From positions 310,001-374,000 of the forward strand of contig NZ_JACGFN010000002.1 in NCBI RefSeq assembly GCF_016950255.1: 64,000 nucleotides of DNA, in the 5' to 3' direction. Below are positions 1 to 10,102 of the stretch, piece by piece. Every line of letters begins with the position of its first letter. Positions within the stretch are counted from its first letter, which is position 1. The position numbers were made by a program, and so were the translations under genes. The notes under the pieces were generated by a model. That model ran no database searches, had not been told where the DNA came from, and worked only from the letters and a program-made list of their open reading frames with translations. This stretch comes from Pectobacterium brasiliense. GTDB taxonomy: Bacteria > Pseudomonadota > Gammaproteobacteria > Enterobacterales > Enterobacteriaceae.

Positions 1-340
1 CTGAAACCACCATGGGCTCCCCGTCTGGGGAATATTCGAAGCACAGCTTCGCCCAGGTGCTCTCATCGACCCGCAAGAGCAGCACACCCGCGTCAAAGGT
101 GGCTCCGAACTCGACGTGTACTGTGGCACTGAATTGAAAGTCACCGGCCGGAATGCGAGTCATCAACGTCGCCGCATTGTGACGGCTGGCAGACGACACT
201 ACGGATCCAGCGCGGCCCGGATCTATGAAGATGTCGCTATGCCCGGGTGCGGTGGTGGTCACGCGACCGCTGTTGTTGTCAACCTTCCAGTCAGACCCTT
301 GCGAAGCAACGAAGTCGTAAGGGACGTTGTGTAGTTTCAT
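1..340 (-). CDS. DUF1349 family protein (C-terminus outside window)
   Basis: The minus-strand reading begins MKLHNVPYDF and stays open to the window edge, giving about 113 codons. The segment TFDAGVLLLRVDESTWAKL followed by CFEYSPDGEP is the conserved core of DUF1349, a concanavalin-like beta-sandwich family of about 190-200 residues found in small cytoplasmic proteins of unproven function. The ATG at 338-340 has a GGAG Shine-Dalgarno seven bases upstream. It is the last visible member of a minus-strand set after the UvrA2-like and MFS genes, with a 147-bp gap before it. The family call is good; no specific role can be given. Confidence 0.75.
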   Translation of the reverse strand, partial: MKLHNVPYDFVASQGSDWKVDNNSGRVTTTAPGHSDIFIDPGRAGSVVSSASRHNAATLMTRIPAGDFQFSATVHVEFGATFDAGVLLLRVDESTWAKLCFEYSPDGEPMVVS

Positions 341-487
341 GACGCTCTCCAGTTCTAGGTTGGCAGAAAGAATCCGCGCGTATTGAAAGTGTCTGATCAG
401 CGTGTGATGACGCGAACCAGCCATGGTGAAACTATGTCGCTCGCGTGCCTAGTGCGGGCTCAAGGTTTTGAAGAATCCTGTGAAGGC

Positions 488-1669
488 TCATGAACTACGC
501 CTTTGCAAAGTGGTTGCCAACAGCAATGGCAGAGCCAATAGAGCCATGACAAATAGCATCGTGAGCCGTAGGCCTATGTGCTCGCCGATGAAGCCGAGTA
601 GCGGAGGGCCGACAAGAAAGGCCGTGTAGCCGATCGTGGCCAGAACCGCGATGCGCGCGGATGGATCATGTCCAACTGAGGCACCGGCTGACATCGCTAC
701 AGGAAAGCCCAGTGATGCACCGATTCCCCAAAGAAATACGCCGATACCTGCCACAGACAAGGTTGGGGCCAGAACTACTATTAGTATTCCGACTGCGCCG
801 ATAAGCGCACTGGCGCGAATTACGTTGACGGGTCCGAAACGGCTCAGCACCCCGGTTCCCAAGAACCGTCCCAATGTCATCGTCGCAGCGAAAGCGACGA
901 ACAGAAGCGAACCAATGGCTTCAGAGGTTTCGTGCGCGTCCACAATCAGCAGTGGTAGCCAGTCGTTGGCGGAGCCTTCGGCCAGCGCCACAGCCAGCAC
1001 AATTGCACCGATGAGGATGAGCTTCGGATCATCCTTGATGGTCGTGATGAAGCCTCGCTTATTTGCGGAATCAGTCGCGCGTGCGCCGTGTGATCCGACC
1101 ACACCGTAGGCGACATAGACCAGCATCGGACACAGCAGCGCACAGACGACGAGCATGTGCGAGGTAACGGACAAGCCTTTTGCAACCAGTAGCAGACCAC
1201 ACACGGCACCGAGCGTCGTACCCAGGCTGAAGCAGCCGTGTACCAGCGTTAGCACGGGTCGCCCCAGCCCACGTTCCACATGCGCCCCCAACACGTTGAC
1301 GGCCACTTCGGCCTGGGCCATTCCAAAACCAACCAGGCCCAAGCCAAAGCCTGTCATCCAAGCCAAAGCGAGGTGAGTACCGCTCGACAGCACGATCAGG
1401 CCCGCCAGAGCGAGCGTCATGCCAGCGCAGACTGCACGATCTGCACCAATACGGGCCACGATGTTGCCGGCCAGCAGAATCCCGCCCATCGAGCCAAGCG
1501 AGAACCCGAAAAGGATCAGACCCATCTCTGCTGTGGATGCGCTCAGAGCGTCGCGGATAGAGGGCGTGCGCACGATCCAGGAGGCCATGACAAAGCCGAG
1601 CACGAGGAAACATCCGAACAATGCCCGGCGCGTTTTGAGCAATCTTGCGTTTTCAGTATTCACATTCAT
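488..1669 (-). CDS. MFS transporter (YbjJ-like, 12 TM)
   Basis: A 393-aa protein with about twelve hydrophobic segments, the usual size of a major facilitator superfamily inner-membrane carrier. The N-half has a short cytoplasmic head, then GFVMASWIVRTPSIRDAL, and the loop-2 type segment NIVARIGADRAV between TM2 and TM3. The overall pattern resembles the YbjJ/fucose-permease-like branch rather than the AraJ-like MFS encoded at 4720. Its start lies only 18 bp after the stop of the UvrA2-like gene and lacks a clear Shine-Dalgarno, so translational coupling within one operon is likely. The substrate is unknown; pairing with a UvrA2 protein suggests toxin or drug export, but this is inference. 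Confidence 0.8.
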   Translation of the reverse strand: MNVNTENARLLKTRRALFGCFLVLGFVMASWIVRTPSIRDALSASTAEMGLILFGFSLGSMGGILLAGNIVARIGADRAVCAGMTLALAGLIVLSSGTHLALAWMTGFGLGLVGFGMAQAEVAVNVLGAHVERGLGRPVLTLVHGCFSLGTTLGAVCGLLLVAKGLSVTSHMLVVCALLCPMLVYVAYGVVGSHGARATDSANKRGFITTIKDDPKLILIGAIVLAVALAEGSANDWLPLLIVDAHETSEAIGSLLFVAFAATMTLGRFLGTGVLSRFGPVNVIRASALIGAVGILIVVLAPTLSVAGIGVFLWGIGASLGFPVAMSAGASVGHDPSARIAVLATIGYTAFLVGPPLLGFIGEHIGLRLTMLFVMALLALPLLLATTLQRRSS

Positions 1670-1687
1670 TCTTGGTTGCAGGAGGCC

Positions 1688-4381
1688 TTAGGCCTTGCTG
1701 GTTGATCTGACGAAGCAAGCCGTTTGTTTGCCTACCAGTTCATTGGAGAGATAAGGCGCTGTCCGGCTTGCCTTTACGGCAGCCACTACCTCTGGAGGCC
1801 CACTGACCACCACTCGGCCTCCCGAATTGCCAGCCCCTGGTCCCATGTCGATGACCCAATCACACGCCGCGACCACGCGCATGTCGTGCTCGACCACCAC
1901 AACTGTGTTGCCTGCCTGGACCAATCCATCGAGTTGCAGGAGCAAGCGATCGACATCCGCCGGGTGCAGTCCAGTGGTGGGCTCGTCCAGCACGTAAAGG
2001 GTGTTGCCATGCTGCAGCCGCTGCAACTCGGTGACGAGCTTGATGCGTTGCGCCTCACCCCCGCTCAACTCGGTCGCAGGCTGCCCCAGTCGCAGATAGC
2101 CCAGGCCGATGTCGTGCAACAGCATCAGTGGTCGCAGTACGGCAGGCTCATCCGAAAACACCTCGCAGGCATCCTTCACTGTGAGGTCAAGCACCTGCGC
2201 AATCGTCAGATCCTTCCACTTGATCTCAAGCGTTGCCGGGTTGTAACGAGCACCGTGGCATTCCGGGCACGGTGCGTACACGCTCGGGAGGAACAGCAAC
2301 TCCACGCTCACAAAGCCTTCGCCTTCGCACTTTGGGCATCGTCCCTGTGCGACGTTGAAGGAAAAACGCCCTGGCCCATAGCGGCGCCGCTGTGCTGCAG
2401 GTGTGGCCGCGAACAGCTTGCGTACGCCGTCGAACAAGCCGGTGTAAGTTGCCAGGTTGGACCGTGGCGTGCGGCCGATGGGCTTTTGATCAACCCGAAC
2501 CAGTCGTTTGATACCGACCAATCCCGCCAAGCGGCCCGCCGTCACGACGCCTGCACTATTGCTGGCAGCACCCGGATCATCGTCTTGCAGGTCGCTGAAG
2601 GATTGCGCGCTACTGGGCGAGCTATCGCCATCGTTGTGCTCGGCGTCAACCAAAGGCGTGCCGAGCTCCTGCGCTACAAGTTCGACCAGTGCATGACTGA
2701 CCAGACTCGACTTCCCAGAGCCAGAAATTCCGGTCACCGCCGTCAGACACCCCGTCGGAAACGCGGCGTCCACATTTTTAAGGTTATGGCGCACAACGCC
2801 TTCAAGGCGTAGCCACTCAAGGGCATCCCGGCGAACTTGAACCTTTCTGTCGCTCTTGGCCGGGAACAGGTAGCGCGCCGTTTTGGATCGACTAACTTTC
2901 GCTAGCCCAGCAGGAGGGCCGCTATAGAGAACTTCTCCTCCATGGGCGCCAGCGTCGGGTCCGACGTCTACCAACCAGTCCGCTTCGCCCATGGTGGCCA
3001 GATCGTGCTCCACCACAAACAAGGAATTGCCAACTCTTTTGAGCCGATGCAGTGCAGCAATCAGTGCTTCGCCGTCTGCGGGGTGTAATCCTGCAGACGG
3101 TTCATCGAGTACGTACACGACTCCGAAAAGCTGTGATACCAGTTGCGTGGCCAGACGCAGGCGTTGCAGCTCGCCCGAGGACAGCGATGGCGTCGCGCGG
3201 TCGAGCCACAGATACCCAAGCCCGAGCTGTGTCATCGCGCTGATGCGCGAGGTAATTTCCTGGGCTAATCGCTGGGCAGCAAGCACCTGCTCCTGGGCAT
3301 ATTCAGGTACGGGCTTTGTCGTCGATCCCGAGCGGCGTTTACCGCCAGCCGTGGTGGGAAGACCCGCATGAATGCTGGCTGCTGGGATCTCCTGTCCGAG
3401 CCTGCCTTCGGCCGCCGGAGTAAGGAGCACTGCCATCTCGTCGAGCGTCAACCGCCCGAGCTCAACGATGTCGAGACCCGAGAAGGTGACCGTCAAAGCC
3501 TCAGGCTTGATGCGCTTTCCACCACAAACATGGCAGTCGCTACTGACCATGAATGCCGCGGCCCGCTCGCGCATACGCGCGCTCTTGCTGTGTGCGTAGG
3601 TGTGCAAGACATGCCGCTTCGCACTGCTGAATGTGCCCATGTAGCTTGGCGACAAACCAGTCTTTTGCGCGGCCTTGGCTTCCTCATGGCTGGCTCCGGC
3701 ATACACCGGGACGGTAGGCTGCTCTTCAGTAAAAAGAATCCAGTCGCGCAATTTCTTGGGAAGCTTTCGCCATGGCACATCGACGTCGTGTCCCAGCATG
3801 ACGAGGATGTCCCGCAGATTCTGCCCACCCCACGCAGTGGGCCAGGCCGCTACAGCGCGCTCGCGAATCGTCAGGCCGTCATTCGGAACCATCGACTGTT
3901 CGGTAACTTCATAGACTTTGCCCATGCCGTGGCAATGCGGGCATGCACCTTCCGGTGTGTTGGGCGAAAAGTCTTCCGCATACAGCATGGGGTGCCCCAC
4001 GGGATACCGGCCCGCACGGGAGTAAAGGAGCCGCACCAAATTGGAAATGCCGCTCAGACTCCCAATAGAGGACCGAGCGGTAGGTGTACCCCGACGCTGT
4101 TGCAGCGCCACGGCGGGTGGCAGACCGTCGATAGCGTCCACATCCGGCGTACCCGCTTGGTCGATCAGCCGACGTGCATAAGGCGCAACTGATTCCAAGT
4201 AGCGACGCTGCGACTCGGCATATAAGGTGCCGAAAGCCAAGGACGACTTGCCCGAACCCGAGATACCCGTGAAGACCACCAGCGAATCACGGGGAATCTC
4301 AACGTCAATGTTCTTTAGGTTGTTTTCCCGTGCCCCGCGAATACTCACAAACCCGTGATTTTTAGATATTTCGTTCTTCAT
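1688..4381 (-). CDS. UvrA2-type excinuclease subunit A paralogue
   Basis: An 897-aa duplicated ABC ATPase of the UvrA family. Visible motifs are two Walker A motifs (GISGSGKSS near residues 40 and 555), two signatures (LSSGELQR and LSGGEAQR), two Walker B motifs ([13 protein letters not shown] and [13 protein letters not shown]), and zinc-module cysteines ([33 protein letters not shown]). In canonical UvrA about 110 residues of UvrB-binding domain separate the ARVG-like strand from the first zinc module. Here [10 protein letters not shown] runs almost directly into the CPHCHG module, so that domain is missing. This is the hallmark of class II UvrA (UvrA2, DrrC-like), linked to tolerance of DNA-binding drugs rather than normal excision repair. 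It is probably co-transcribed with the downstream MFS gene. Confidence 0.9.
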   Translation of the reverse strand: MKNEISKNHGFVSIRGARENNLKNIDVEIPRDSLVVFTGISGSGKSSLAFGTLYAESQRRYLESVAPYARRLIDQAGTPDVDAIDGLPPAVALQQRRGTPTARSSIGSLSGISNLVRLLYSRAGRYPVGHPMLYAEDFSPNTPEGACPHCHGMGKVYEVTEQSMVPNDGLTIRERAVAAWPTAWGGQNLRDILVMLGHDVDVPWRKLPKKLRDWILFTEEQPTVPVYAGASHEEAKAAQKTGLSPSYMGTFSSAKRHVLHTYAHSKSARMRERAAAFMVSSDCHVCGGKRIKPEALTVTFSGLDIVELGRLTLDEMAVLLTPAAEGRLGQEIPAASIHAGLPTTAGGKRRSGSTTKPVPEYAQEQVLAAQRLAQEITSRISAMTQLGLGYLWLDRATPSLSSGELQRLRLATQLVSQLFGVVYVLDEPSAGLHPADGEALIAALHRLKRVGNSLFVVEHDLATMGEADWLVDVGPDAGAHGGEVLYSGPPAGLAKVSRSKTARYLFPAKSDRKVQVRRDALEWLRLEGVVRHNLKNVDAAFPTGCLTAVTGISGSGKSSLVSHALVELVAQELGTPLVDAEHNDGDSSPSSAQSFSDLQDDDPGAASNSAGVVTAGRLAGLVGIKRLVRVDQKPIGRTPRSNLATYTGLFDGVRKLFAATPAAQRRRYGPGRFSFNVAQGRCPKCEGEGFVSVELLFLPSVYAPCPECHGARYNPATLEIKWKDLTIAQVLDLTVKDACEVFSDEPAVLRPLMLLHDIGLGYLRLGQPATELSGGEAQRIKLVTELQRLQHGNTLYVLDEPTTGLHPADVDRLLLQLDGLVQAGNTVVVVEHDMRVVAACDWVIDMGPGAGNSGGRVVVSGPPEVVAAVKASRTAPYLSNELVGKQTACFVRSTSKA

Positions 4382-4719
4382 AATGTCGACTGATATCGTG
4401 GTTTCTTCCGAATTTGCAGGAGCGCAAAATGCTGTGCCCCCGCAATGATTCCGTTGCCTCCGTATTGCGTTGCTACACCCATTGAGGCCACAGCATCCAC
4501 ATCACAGCATTTGCATACGTTGGATTCGGACGACTTGCCACAGGTGCGTTCTCCGTTTTTCCTAAAGTCCGGGCAACGCCGCACTGCGCTTACGCTGCCC
4601 AAGACGAATCAGTTGCTCCCAGCAGCCGTAACAATATCAACCGAGCTATAAGCCAGTACCAGCCTCAGTTCTAATTTTTAGCTGGTTTCTGACTGTATAC
4701 ATGACTAAGCAATAAAGGA
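4382..4719. other. Intergenic stretch, no convincing gene
   Basis: These 338 bp separate the UvrA2-like gene from the second MFS gene. A 74-codon minus-strand ORF rich in Cys and Lys overlaps the uvrA2 start by a few bases, but I recognise no family in it. The segment probably contains the promoter of the UvrA2-MFS operon. No clear terminator or repeat was found. Confidence 0.4.
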
Positions 4720-5904
4720 TCAGCATTCCGATAAATGACCAGCTCGCTTTCTTCTATCGAGAAAGCCCGCCCATACTGTCAGAGCGAATGCCAAAAATAC
4801 GAATATTGCAGCGATCAAAGGTGTGGATGTCAAACTTCCCCTTGCCACGATCATCCCCCCTATAGAAGCGCCTCCGGCGATCCCCAAATTGAATGCCGCG
4901 ATATTCAGCCCGGAAGCGACATCCACGGCAGACGGCACATAACGCTCGGCTTGTTTAACGGCATAAAACTGAAGACCAGGAACGTTTCCGAAGGCGACTG
5001 CACCCCATATCAGAACGGTGATGAGCATCATCCATTTGCTTGATGCAGTGAATGCCAATGCGATAAGGACAACTGTCAATGCCAAGAATATCGAACGAAG
5101 CGCGGGCACAGCACCGTAGCGATCTACAAGCTTTCCACCATACAGATTTCCAACTGCAACAGACACGCCATACAAAAGCATCACGCCACTCACTGCTGCT
5201 GCCGAGAAGCCCGTGATTTCTTCAAGAATTGGCGCGAGGTAGGTAAAGGCTACGAAAGACCCACCGTAGCCAATAGCGGTAATTGCATAGGCCAGTATCA
5301 GGCGTGGGTGCGTTAGCACGCTGGCAAGTTGCCGCAATGTTGCAGGCTTGCTACTGGGGATGTTGCTAGGAACGAACAAAAGTGTTCCCAATATTGCGAT
5401 TGCTCCCAAAGTAGCCACAACGAGGAAGGTCGAGCGCCAACCAAAAATCTGCCCAATAAAGGTTCCAATCGGCACACCAGTGACAAGTGCTACGGTCAGC
5501 CCTGTAAACATTATCGCAATAGCGCTGGCGGCTTTTTCCTTTGGAACAAGCCCTGCGGCAATGATGGTCGCGATTGAGTAAAAGACTCCGTGAGCTAGTC
5601 CTGTTAACACCCGAGCTGCGACTAGTGTCTCAAAACTCGGTGATGCCCATGCCAATATGTTGCTCGCAGTGAAAATCGCCATCAATGAGATAAGCAGAAT
5701 CTTCCGGTGGACTTTCCCCGTGGCCGCGGTAAGCAAAGGGGCGCCGACCGCGACGCCCATTGCATAAAGGCTGACGAGCAGGCCTGCGGATGGCAGGCTA
5801 ACGCCCAGGTCCGTTGCTACGATTGGAATCAATCCCACAATGACAAATTCGGCAGTGCCGATTGCAAAAGAACATATCGTTAGGGCAAACAATGCAATTG
5901 GCAT
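4720..5904 (-). CDS. MFS efflux transporter, AraJ/YdhP-like (DHA1)
   Basis: A 394-aa, twelve-TM carrier starting MPIALFALTICSFAIGTAEF. The TAEF segment in TM1 and a GLTVALVTGVPIGTFIGQ stretch, corresponding to the proline-glycine antiporter motif C of TM5, are typical of the AraJ/YdhP/chloramphenicol-exporter branch of drug:H+ antiporters. This branch exports amphipathic drugs, nucleosides or sugars from the inner membrane. It stands alone on the minus strand, upstream of the UvrA2-MFS pair and downstream of the azoreductase gene, with about 300 bp on either side. Codon use is less GC-rich than the ICE backbone, consistent with cargo. The substrate cannot be deduced. Confidence 0.85.
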   Translation of the reverse strand: MPIALFALTICSFAIGTAEFVIVGLIPIVATDLGVSLPSAGLLVSLYAMGVAVGAPLLTAATGKVHRKILLISLMAIFTASNILAWASPSFETLVAARVLTGLAHGVFYSIATIIAAGLVPKEKAASAIAIMFTGLTVALVTGVPIGTFIGQIFGWRSTFLVVATLGAIAILGTLLFVPSNIPSSKPATLRQLASVLTHPRLILAYAITAIGYGGSFVAFTYLAPILEEITGFSAAAVSGVMLLYGVSVAVGNLYGGKLVDRYGAVPALRSIFLALTVVLIALAFTASSKWMMLITVLIWGAVAFGNVPGLQFYAVKQAERYVPSAVDVASGLNIAAFNLGIAGGASIGGMIVARGSLTSTPLIAAIFVFLAFALTVWAGFLDRRKRAGHLSEC

Positions 5905-6221
5905 CAGATCCTCTTAAATCATCAAAGAAAAAGCTCCCTGCAAAACCAAGGAAGTGGACTTTCCTAAGTCAACCCTGTCACTATGCTCGCACTGAGGGGC
6001 ACCCAGGAAACAATTTGGGTTGTTTGAATAGGCCGCCTCAATTACCGAAAATGTGATTGCAGCCAAATCGAGCCTTACGCTAGTGGTTTTAGTCAACCGG
6101 TGTTTCCAAGCGCTAACAGAATTAAAAATGAAAATATGGGGACTAGACACTCACTGTTAGAAAGTAGTGTATAGCTCCGTTCGTGGATCAGTGACCGCCG
6201 AAAGTCCCAATATGCCAGTGC
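5905..6221. other. Intergenic stretch, AT-rich, promoter region
   Basis: These 317 bp lie between the start of the AraJ-like MFS gene and the stop of azoR, so they should carry the MFS promoter and possibly an azoR terminator. A 78-codon minus-strand ORF is present but has no recognisable domain or good Shine-Dalgarno. No repeat stands out. Confidence 0.35.
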
Positions 6222-6926
6222 TTATTTTTTGGAACTAAGGCTTTCCTGAGTATTAGCCCAGCCGGTCAGATTCTCGACCAGGTTATCAACAGCCAACTCG
6301 GCCTTCTCAATAGACTCGACGACTCGCGCATCCCTAAACTCATCGAACTCGATAGCGATCGAATCGAAGTCCTTGATTCCGATATAGCGCAGAGCGGCCA
6401 TTACGCCACCCTCGACATGGTTGTCAGCAGACAGACGTCCCCCTGCGTCGTAGCCGTAGTCTCCGCGCGAACTCAGGAGTACAGCCCGACGACCTTGGTC
6501 GGCCAAGAGCGGCCAATACGGTACTTCACCACGAGTCAGATCAAAACCGAATGTACGACCCACGCGGATGAGGTTATCGAGCCAAGCTTTCACCTGCGTT
6601 GGCACGCCAAAGTTGTACATGGGCACACCGAGCACTATCAAATCGCTTCGCAGAAGTTCGTCAATCAATGCGTCGCTCTCAGCAAGTCGCTCAACCATCC
6701 AAGGCTCTCGCTGCTCAGCTGGTGTAAATGCGGCATGAATCCACGCCGCGTCAACTTGGGCCGGAGGAGCTTTTCCAAGATCTCGGTAAACGACAGAATC
6801 TTGGGGCCGGATGCCCTGCCATTTAGACACGAAGCGCGACGTCAACCGCCTGGTATGCGAGCCGTGAGCTTGCTCAGCGGAGGAGCCAGGGCGGGCGCTT
6901 CCATCCAGGTAAAGAACATTAAGCAT
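6222..6926 (-). CDS. azoR: FMN-dependent NADH-azoreductase
   Basis: A 234-aa flavodoxin-like quinone/azo reductase. The N-terminal phosphate-binding loop is LYLDGSARPGSSAEQAHGS. The FMN ring-binding segment PMYNFGVPTQVKAWLDNLIR is diagnostic for the AzoR family, and SSRGDYGYD follows in the third loop. These cytosolic dimers use NAD(P)H for two-electron reduction of azo bonds and quinones, often as part of thiol or quinone stress protection. The gene is divergent from a LysR regulator over a 112-bp gap, the usual arrangement for control by that regulator. It is slightly longer than the ~200-aa E. coli enzyme. Confidence 0.9.
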   Translation of the reverse strand: MLNVLYLDGSARPGSSAEQAHGSHTRRLTSRFVSKWQGIRPQDSVVYRDLGKAPPAQVDAAWIHAAFTPAEQREPWMVERLAESDALIDELLRSDLIVLGVPMYNFGVPTQVKAWLDNLIRVGRTFGFDLTRGEVPYWPLLADQGRRAVLLSSRGDYGYDAGGRLSADNHVEGGVMAALRYIGIKDFDSIAIEFDEFRDARVVESIEKAELAVDNLVENLTGWANTQESLSSKK

Positions 6927-7038
6927 AATTCATCTATCCTTCTCAAATGTAGGCATGGAACTGCCGATAAGCGTATGATCTACGGGAGTAGACTTCACGA
7001 CAAACGATCTTTTCTCAGTCGATAGGTGAGATAACTTC
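6927..7038. promoter_or_regulatory. Divergent azoR/lysR-type promoter region
   Basis: The 112-bp gap between azoR (minus) and the LysR gene (plus) must hold both promoters and presumably the LysR operator. An AAGGAT Shine-Dalgarno is visible for azoR. I could not assign a T-N11-A box with confidence. Confidence 0.45.
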
Positions 7039-7962
7039 ATGCATCAGCACATCCTCGGGAACATACCTCTTAGCGCGCTACGCGCTTTTGAGGCAGCGGC
7101 ACGCCTGCAGAGCTTCAAGGAAGCTGCTACAGAGTTGTCGATCACTCCAACAGCGGTAAGTCATCGCATCAAACAGTTAGAGGATGCTCTTGATATCCGG
7201 TTATTCGCGCGTGAGGTACGCAGCGTCAGCCTCTCCGATGCTGGCCAACTTTTGTATCCTGCTGTCCACACTGCGTTTACCGGCATTGTGGGTGCGATCG
7301 AAGAACTGCAACGTCGAGACCGCAGGCCATCCGTTACATTAAGCACAACCTGCGGTTTTGCCGCTCGTTGGCTTTTGCCTCGTCTGCCTGCCCTCGCGGC
7401 GGCTATTCCTAACGTCGATTTGCACCTACATTCTTCTGATTCGCCAGTTCAAATTAAAGCTGGCAGTGCAGACCTTGCTATTAGATTTTGCACACCACCA
7501 GATTCAAGTGTTGAAAGCGAGGTATTGCTTCCTGGCAGATATGTGCCAGTTTGCGCTCCCTCACTTAATGCCGAAAATCGCGACGATTTCTCCAATATTG
7601 CGAGATTGCGTTTCCGTTCGAGTAAAAATGACGACTGCATTCCGGATTGGCCGCAATGGCTAGCCACTTCAACCATGGATGGAAAGCCGTCTGGACCAGA
7701 AATCGGCTTTTCTGACGAAGCACATACCATTCAAGCCGCAATTGCGGGTCAAGGAGTTGCACTTTCAAGTGTTGCCCTTGTTGCGGATGCTCTCGACGAA
7801 GGATTGCTTCGCGTGCCTTTCGGCCCGACAGTGGATGGTCGTGATTTCTATCTGCTCTCAGCCTTAGGTTCTTGTGAACATCCCGCAGTCGTGATGGTAA
7901 AAAATTGGCTTAGGGAAGAAGCGCGATTATTCGTGGCCAAACATTCAAATTATTTTTCATAG
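7039..7962 (+). CDS. LysR-family transcriptional regulator (GcvA-like)
   Basis: A 307-aa LysR-type regulator. Residues 8-67 form the winged helix-turn-helix: IPLSALRAFEAAARLQSFKE, then AATELSITPTAVSHRIKQLE, then the LFAREVRSVSLSDAG wing. Residues about 95-300 form the periplasmic-binding-like effector domain, with a WLLPRLPAL segment typical of the GcvA/AmpR branch. Family members bind small effectors and usually activate a divergent target while repressing themselves. The divergent azoR gene at 112 bp is the obvious candidate target. The ligand is unknown, possibly a quinone or azo compound given the neighbour. Confidence 0.9.
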   Translation: MHQHILGNIPLSALRAFEAAARLQSFKEAATELSITPTAVSHRIKQLEDALDIRLFAREVRSVSLSDAGQLLYPAVHTAFTGIVGAIEELQRRDRRPSVTLSTTCGFAARWLLPRLPALAAAIPNVDLHLHSSDSPVQIKAGSADLAIRFCTPPDSSVESEVLLPGRYVPVCAPSLNAENRDDFSNIARLRFRSSKNDDCIPDWPQWLATSTMDGKPSGPEIGFSDEAHTIQAAIAGQGVALSSVALVADALDEGLLRVPFGPTVDGRDFYLLSALGSCEHPAVVMVKNWLREEARLFVAKHSNYFS

Positions 7963-8113
7963 GATGCCCCTAAGACTAGAGATTAAATCTGTCAGCTCAA
8001 AAATAGTTCTGCTCATAGCTCGCGTCATGTGTACAAGGCGGTTATGAATTCATCTCCAATGATGGTGTCTTGCTCGCCAAAAGAATTATTTCGTGGTGCC
8101 TACTCTATCCAAT

Positions 8114-10102
8114 TCACAGGCCGCGTTGTTTTCTGAAATCCCACGCGACCCCGTTCCCATGCACTGTCGCAGCAATCTGCTGCCCTAGCCGCTGTTCGAT
8201 TACTGGCCGCCACGGCACTAGACTGAATTCCTTGCCATGGTCCAGGAGCGCGTAGCGGCCACTCACAAGCATCAAGGAGCGCCGGTAGATGCCGACCACC
8301 CTTTGCCCATCCGCAATCGGACGATGCTCCAGGCCGGTTGCAATGGCAATTCCTTCGGCAGCTTGCGCCATCTCCCGATTGCGCAGCGTGCTCAGCAGGT
8401 TGCGTGCGAGGATGACACGCCGCCCACGCCGCTGCGCCAGTCCCTGTTCTTCGAGGAAGTCGATGCGCTGCTGCAAGGCCTGCTTGGCGTCACCGCCAAA
8501 GCCGAGGTCGCCCATCCCACGGCCGCCGCCGATCAGTTGCTGGTCCAGCCAGGTGGCCCCAATCACGCGGGCCTGACGCTCAATTGCAAGATGCGATTTC
8601 AGTTGCACCGCCACGTCGCCCAGCCGCTGCGCGTCGTACTGGCGGCCACGCTCGGCCAGGTCGTCCGGCACCTTCCAGAGTCCATCGGCCACGCGCTCCA
8701 CGATGCCGGCGCGGCGCAGGGCCTCCAGCCGGCGGACATGGGCAGCGACAACCTCCTGCGGATCGCGTCCGGCCTTGGCCCGGCCCTGTTCGATGGCCAG
8801 GTGATGGTCGGCGCGGTACAGGCCATCGCTCGCCAGCGCGGCGATGTTCTTGTCGGCCGCGCGTATGTTGGCCGAATCCTTCACTTCCACCACCGCGCCG
8901 GTGGGATAGTTCGCCAGCTCGTCGCGGGCGTTCAGTGCGACGTAGTGGGCCTTGCCATCCACACCGTCGATGACCAGATAGCCACGGTCGTGCAGCTCGT
9001 CGGCCAGCCCCTTCGCAGCCACGCGGCCGAGGATGCTGCGGCCACCTCCATCATCATTCTGGCTCGGCTCGAACACTGCCAGCTCGCGCTGCTGGCCGCT
9101 CATGGCGCGCTGCATAGTGCGGATGATGTCGCCACGCTCGCCCAAGGCGCGCAAGGTCTTCTCAGCATCGGCATGGACGGCCCAGATGCCGGGCTGCATT
9201 TCGTCGGCCAGGCCCAGCCGTTGTAAGCGTTGCAGCCGGCCGATCAGCAACAGACGCTGGCGTTGCAGCACCGGTGCGTTGAACTGTTCGATCTGCACTC
9301 GGCCATCGTCGCCGGCTTCGCGTTGCAGGGTGCGATCCAGGTTCGTCCACCGCTCCTGTTCCACCTCGCGCCCCAACGTCTGCTGGATCTCCAGTTCGGT
9401 GCGCGGCCCCAGCCATTCGGTCGCCAGTTCGGCGGCCCGGTGGCGGAAGCCGTGGGCGATGTAGTCGCCGGCGATGATGAGGTCTTTGCCGGTGTCGTCG
9501 CGCCCGCGCACGATCAGATGGGTGTGCGGGTTGTCGGTGTTCCAGTGATCGACCGCCACCCAATCCAGCCGCGTGCCCAGGTCGGCTTCCATGCGGTTCA
9601 CCAGATGCCGGGTATAGGTGCGCAGGTCGTCCAGTTCCGCGCCGTCTTCCGGGGAAACGATGAAGCGGAAATGGTGCCGGTCGTCCTGGCAGCGTTCCTT
9701 GAAGGCATCAAGGTCGGCTTCATCGGCCTGCGGCCCGTAGGCCCGGCCCGGTTCGCCATCGCGGCCCGCGCCATCGCGCTCGATATAGCGCAGATGTTTC
9801 GCCAGCGACTGTGGGCTGGCGTTGCGCTGGTTGACCAGCAGCGTCTTGATAGTCACGCGCCGCGACATGGGGGTCAGCTTCGCGCCTGCGAAGCGCGCCG
9901 CCGTATGGCCGCGCCCCAAGCGCGAGCCGGGCCGCTGGCCTTGGCCGCCGGACGCGGCGGAATGGCGCACCGCCGACTTCCCGCCGCTGGCCTTGCCCGT
10001 CTGCTTGAGCACCTTGGAAACGAAGCTCTGGCCTTGGCCGTTGCCCCGGTTCTTCGGGGCGCTCGGGCGCACCCGGAAATCGTCGTCGCGGCGGTCGGTC
10101 AT
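8114..10102 (-). CDS. rlxS: VirD2-like relaxase of Tn4371-type ICE (DUF3363)
   Basis: A 662-aa protein that should nick the ICE at oriT and lead the strand into the recipient. From the ATG at 10102, residues 1-80 are basic and low-complexity. Residues about 82-200 form the relaxase fold, with the three-histidine motif in DHWNTDNPHTHLIV (H186, H193, H195) and a candidate nucleophile tyrosine in KHLRYIERDG (Y107). The remaining ~450 residues match the DUF3363-type C-terminus. A reading frame continues upstream to 10477, but that part is low-complexity and the ATG at 10102 begins the conserved protein (MTDRRDDDF). The relaxase precedes cargo here, as is usual for the accessory site beside rlxS in this family. 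Confidence 0.88.
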   Translation of the reverse strand: MTDRRDDDFRVRPSAPKNRGNGQGQSFVSKVLKQTGKASGGKSAVRHSAASGGQGQRPGSRLGRGHTAARFAGAKLTPMSRRVTIKTLLVNQRNASPQSLAKHLRYIERDGAGRDGEPGRAYGPQADEADLDAFKERCQDDRHHFRFIVSPEDGAELDDLRTYTRHLVNRMEADLGTRLDWVAVDHWNTDNPHTHLIVRGRDDTGKDLIIAGDYIAHGFRHRAAELATEWLGPRTELEIQQTLGREVEQERWTNLDRTLQREAGDDGRVQIEQFNAPVLQRQRLLLIGRLQRLQRLGLADEMQPGIWAVHADAEKTLRALGERGDIIRTMQRAMSGQQRELAVFEPSQNDDGGGRSILGRVAAKGLADELHDRGYLVIDGVDGKAHYVALNARDELANYPTGAVVEVKDSANIRAADKNIAALASDGLYRADHHLAIEQGRAKAGRDPQEVVAAHVRRLEALRRAGIVERVADGLWKVPDDLAERGRQYDAQRLGDVAVQLKSHLAIERQARVIGATWLDQQLIGGGRGMGDLGFGGDAKQALQQRIDFLEEQGLAQRRGRRVILARNLLSTLRNREMAQAAEGIAIATGLEHRPIADGQRVVGIYRRSLMLVSGRYALLDHGKEFSLVPWRPVIEQRLGQQIAATVHGNGVAWDFRKQRGL

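Noticed and set aside
4378..4602. A 74-codon Cys-rich minus-strand ORF
   Set aside because: It overlaps the uvrA2-like start, lacks a clear ribosome-binding site and matches no family I know.
1..8113. An insertion sequence or transposon mobilising the left cargo
   Set aside because: No transposase, terminal inverted repeat or target duplication was seen in the visible part.
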